In this document: positions 62,327 to 64,000 of the stretch, piece after piece
Position numbering within the stretch: position 1 is the stretch's first letter
Layout: the number at the start of each line of letters is the position of its first letter
NCBI RefSeq assembly: GCF_900103825.1
Contig: NZ_FNIF01000009.1
Span: forward strand, 118,419-182,418
Direction: 5' to 3'
DNA from: Paenibacillus sp. yr247
GTDB lineage: Bacteria; Bacillota; Bacilli; Paenibacillales; NBRC-103111
Length of the DNA stretch: 64,000 nt
Position numbers and translations under genes: made by a program
The notes under the pieces: generated by a model
The model's database searches: none
What the model was told of the DNA's origin: nothing
Seen by the model: only the letters and a program-made list of their open reading frames with translations

Positions 62327-62773
62327 AGAAGAGCCACGAGCCTTCCCAACCACTTTCCCAATACCTTACCGCAAATTTGCACAAGACTTAATCCGACATG
62401 ACACATGTATAGATATAGCCAGGCCGATTCAAGGATATGACCGTACAAGCATGCCCATATCTGTACTATCCAGGCGTTGCTTCGCCTCGGCGATGAGTCC
62501 CCCCGGCAGAAATATTACGTCGTTCCTATGGCGAAGGTAAAGGTCAGCGTAAACATTTGCCGTGTACCCAGCTTAGCGTTCTGTATGATTATTCCTCACT
62601 TTTCTGCAATTTGTAAGGGTTTGTTATATTACCAATCGATGTGACTTTGGAATTGACCTGAAACGTCACAGTTACTTTTATCCATTTAATAGAAGACACT
62701 CCATGATCCTGCAATCCCAACAAACCTCCTCCCTTGTCATAAGCGAGCTTGACCTATGTAGTCAAAAATGGAG

Positions 62774-62833
62774 TTGACAATCCAAAAAAATAACGTTATG
62801 ATGAATCCGTGAATTAATGGAGTCAATACTCCA
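62774..62833 (+). promoter_or_regulatory. sigma-A promoter with downstream palindromic operator
   Basis: TTGACA (62774-62779), 17-bp spacer, TATGAT (62797-62802). A palindrome TGGAGT-CAAT-ACTCCA lies at 62818-62833, and the half-site TGGAGT also overlaps the -35 (62769-62774). A MarR-type protein bound here would block transcription of its own gene and trxB. Confidence 0.75.
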
Positions 62834-62885
62834 ATTTATCTCTGAATATTGAATCGACCGTGTATCATATCAAAAAAGAGGAGGG

Positions 62886-63212
62886 ATGAAGGTAGAGGAA
62901 GTGTTTCATTTAAAGGATTATTTTGTGTTTTTCCTTATAGGTTTGTTCCTGAGCCACTTCGCGAATGTATCGGCAGTTAAAGGGAAAAAAGGGCATCACC
63001 TATCCGAAGTATATTGTTTTAATGGTCCTTTGGGAACGAAACGAGAGCACGGTGAGGGAATGGCTTACATAATGGATCTGGATTCCGGGACATTGACGCC
63101 GCTGCTCAAGCGGATGGAAGCGAGTAGACTGATTCGTCAAGAGCGTTCGAAGTTCGAATCAGCGGCAAATAACGGGGCGGATGTATGTAAGCTTCAATAT
63201 CGACTGCTTTAG
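62886..63212 (+). pseudogene. MarR-family regulator, decayed
   Basis: Only the middle of the 108-codon frame looks like a MarR protein: LDSGTLTPLLKRMEASRLIR followed by QERSKFE, which is the recognition helix and the start of the wing as in OhrR/MarR regulators. The sequences on both sides do not match the fold, and the wing (normally DER-x-x-x-V-x-LT) is scrambled, consistent with frameshifts. It lies between a palindrome-bearing promoter and trxB, suggesting it once controlled a redox response. Confidence 0.55.
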
Positions 63213-63282
63213 TAAAAAATTTTTACCCAAATAGTTTATGTACGATTATATTTTGAAAAATAATAAAAAGGAGTTGTTTACC

Positions 63283-64000
63283 ATGTACAAATCGATTGTT
63301 ATCGGTACTGGTCCAGCCGGATTAACAGCAGCGATTTACTTGGCGAGGGCGAATTTGGAGCCTCTCGTTATCGAAGGAACCGAGCCCGGCGGGCAATTGA
63401 CGACGACGACGGAAGTTGAGAACTTCCCCGGCTTTCCGGATGGGATCCTGGGAACGGAACTGATGGACAATATGAGAAAGCAAGCAGAGCGATTCGGCGC
63501 CAGGTTTAAAACAGGCCGGGTAAGCCGCGTCGATCTGCAGAACCGTCCGTTCAGCTTGTACTTGGAAGGTGGTGAAACGCTAAAAGCCGAGAGCGTGATC
63601 ATCTCTACGGGAGCATCCGCAAAATTTCTGCAAATTCCAAATGAGAACGAAAATATTGGAAGAGGCGTGAGCACTTGCGCCACGTGTGACGGCTTCTTCT
63701 TCCGCGGCAAAAAAATAATCGTGGTCGGCGGCGGTGACTCGGCCATGGAGGAAGCACACTTCTTGACAAAATACGCCGCGGAAGTCCGCATCGTCCACAG
63801 AAGAAACCAACTGAAGGCGTCTCAAATCATGCAGGATCGCGCCCGGCAAAATGGCAAAATCAAGTGGGGTCTGGATCGGACTCCGCTGGAGGTTATCTCC
63901 GATGAAAAAGGCGTAACCGGATTGAAAGTGCAAAACAATGAAACAGGCGCTGCGGAAATCATCGAAACCGACGGTATATTCGTAGCGATCGGCCATCATC
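63283..64000 (+). CDS. trxB: thioredoxin reductase (3' end outside window)
   Basis: ATG 63283 after AAAAGGAG; open to the end of the window (about 239 codons). FAD-binding VIGTGPAGLTAAIYLARA, EPGGQLTTTTEVENFPGFPD, the redox-active CATC (residues 131-134, in VSTCATCDGFFF), NADPH-binding VVGGGDSAMEEA and VRIVHRRNQLKAS, and GIFVAIGHHH, where most relatives have IG-x-x-P. It reduces thioredoxin with NADPH in the cytoplasm. It is close to but not the same as the usual housekeeping copy, and its setting behind a MarR relic suggests a stress-induced one. Confidence 0.94.
   Translation, partial: MYKSIVIGTGPAGLTAAIYLARANLEPLVIEGTEPGGQLTTTTEVENFPGFPDGILGTELMDNMRKQAERFGARFKTGRVSRVDLQNRPFSLYLEGGETLKAESVIISTGASAKFLQIPNENENIGRGVSTCATCDGFFFRGKKIIVVGGGDSAMEEAHFLTKYAAEVRIVHRRNQLKASQIMQDRARQNGKIKWGLDRTPLEVISDEKGVTGLKVQNNETGAAEIIETDGIFVAIGHH

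Noticed and set aside
62199..62540. 113-codon ORF overlapping the Cache relic
   Set aside because: The relic frame (VIDAHGTLLSHSNPEY) is clearly the ancestral one; this is a shadow frame.

Overview
The window looks like a Paenibacillus-type Firmicute chromosome carrying a long integrated accessory element. The evidence is strong AGGAGG ribosome sites, frequent TTG/GTG starts, YesM/YesN-type two-component genes and LplB/YtcP-type sugar permeases. Genus is inferred from gene content only; there is no rRNA or tRNA here. The GC-balanced right part (about 37.4-58.5 kb) reads as ordinary chromosome. The left part (1 to about 37.3 kb) is a mosaic of mobile and defence genes with many short unrecognised proteins.

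Region by region. 1-2.3 kb: end of an acetyltransferase-like gene, a small membrane gene broken by a stop, and two hypothetical genes behind a structured leader RNA. 2.3-3.6 kb: a TnpB element. 3.6-11.2 kb: a PRTRC-type cassette with an E2-like protein (PRTRC B), a ubiquitin-like domain on a long acidic arm (PRTRC C), a JAMM peptidase (PRTRC A), a RadC-like JAMM protein and a ThiF/E1-like protein. The ThiF gene is split by a complete group II intron whose exon-binding sites can be matched to the flanking exon. 11.25-11.82 kb: a non-coding block of long-range perfect helices, a candidate large structured RNA. 11.8-14.4 kb: a membrane protein and a DUF4209/HEPN-like gene with an early stop. 14.5-15.2 kb: a second structured non-coding block ending in a terminator. 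15.5-22.1 kb: an AT-richer type I restriction-modification operon (S', R, S, M). 23-29.2 kb: an orphan Dam-type methylase, a frameshifted TPR gene, a TOPRIM protein, a doubly frameshifted gene, a small resolvase and a frameshifted large serine recombinase. 29.4-36.3 kb: small hypothetical genes with two more copies of the leader RNA. 36.26-36.58 kb: eight 20-bp iterons in two blocks of four around a perfect palindrome. 36.6-37.3 kb: an IS200-type insertion.

From 37.4 kb: a ribose/nucleoside salvage operon (AraC regulator; ribokinase, ribose pyranase, nucleoside hydrolase, AraC regulator), a phytanoyl-CoA dioxygenase-like gene, and two carbohydrate ABC uptake systems. The first has a YesM/YesN sensor-regulator pair, lipoprotein, two permeases and a secreted beta-propeller glycosidase-like protein. 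The second has an autoregulated LacI regulator, two permeases and a lipoprotein, followed by a Gfo/Idh/MocA dehydrogenase and a sugar isomerase. Neither system has its own ATPase, which is usual for this family because a shared MsmX-type ATPase serves them.

58.5-63.2 kb is a graveyard: relics of an unknown minus-strand gene, a cytochrome P450, a Cache sensor and a MarR regulator, with an intact KapD-like exonuclease between them. The window ends inside thioredoxin reductase.

The most unusual signals are: (1) a leader RNA present three times, each under an extended -10 promoter and each associated with an intrinsic terminator, suggesting attenuation or processive antitermination; (2) the ubiquitin-like protein ending Gly-Gly-Ala-Val next to a JAMM peptidase and an E1-like protein; (3) two large structured non-coding blocks flanking the HEPN-like genes; (4) the perfectly phased iteron/palindrome locus.
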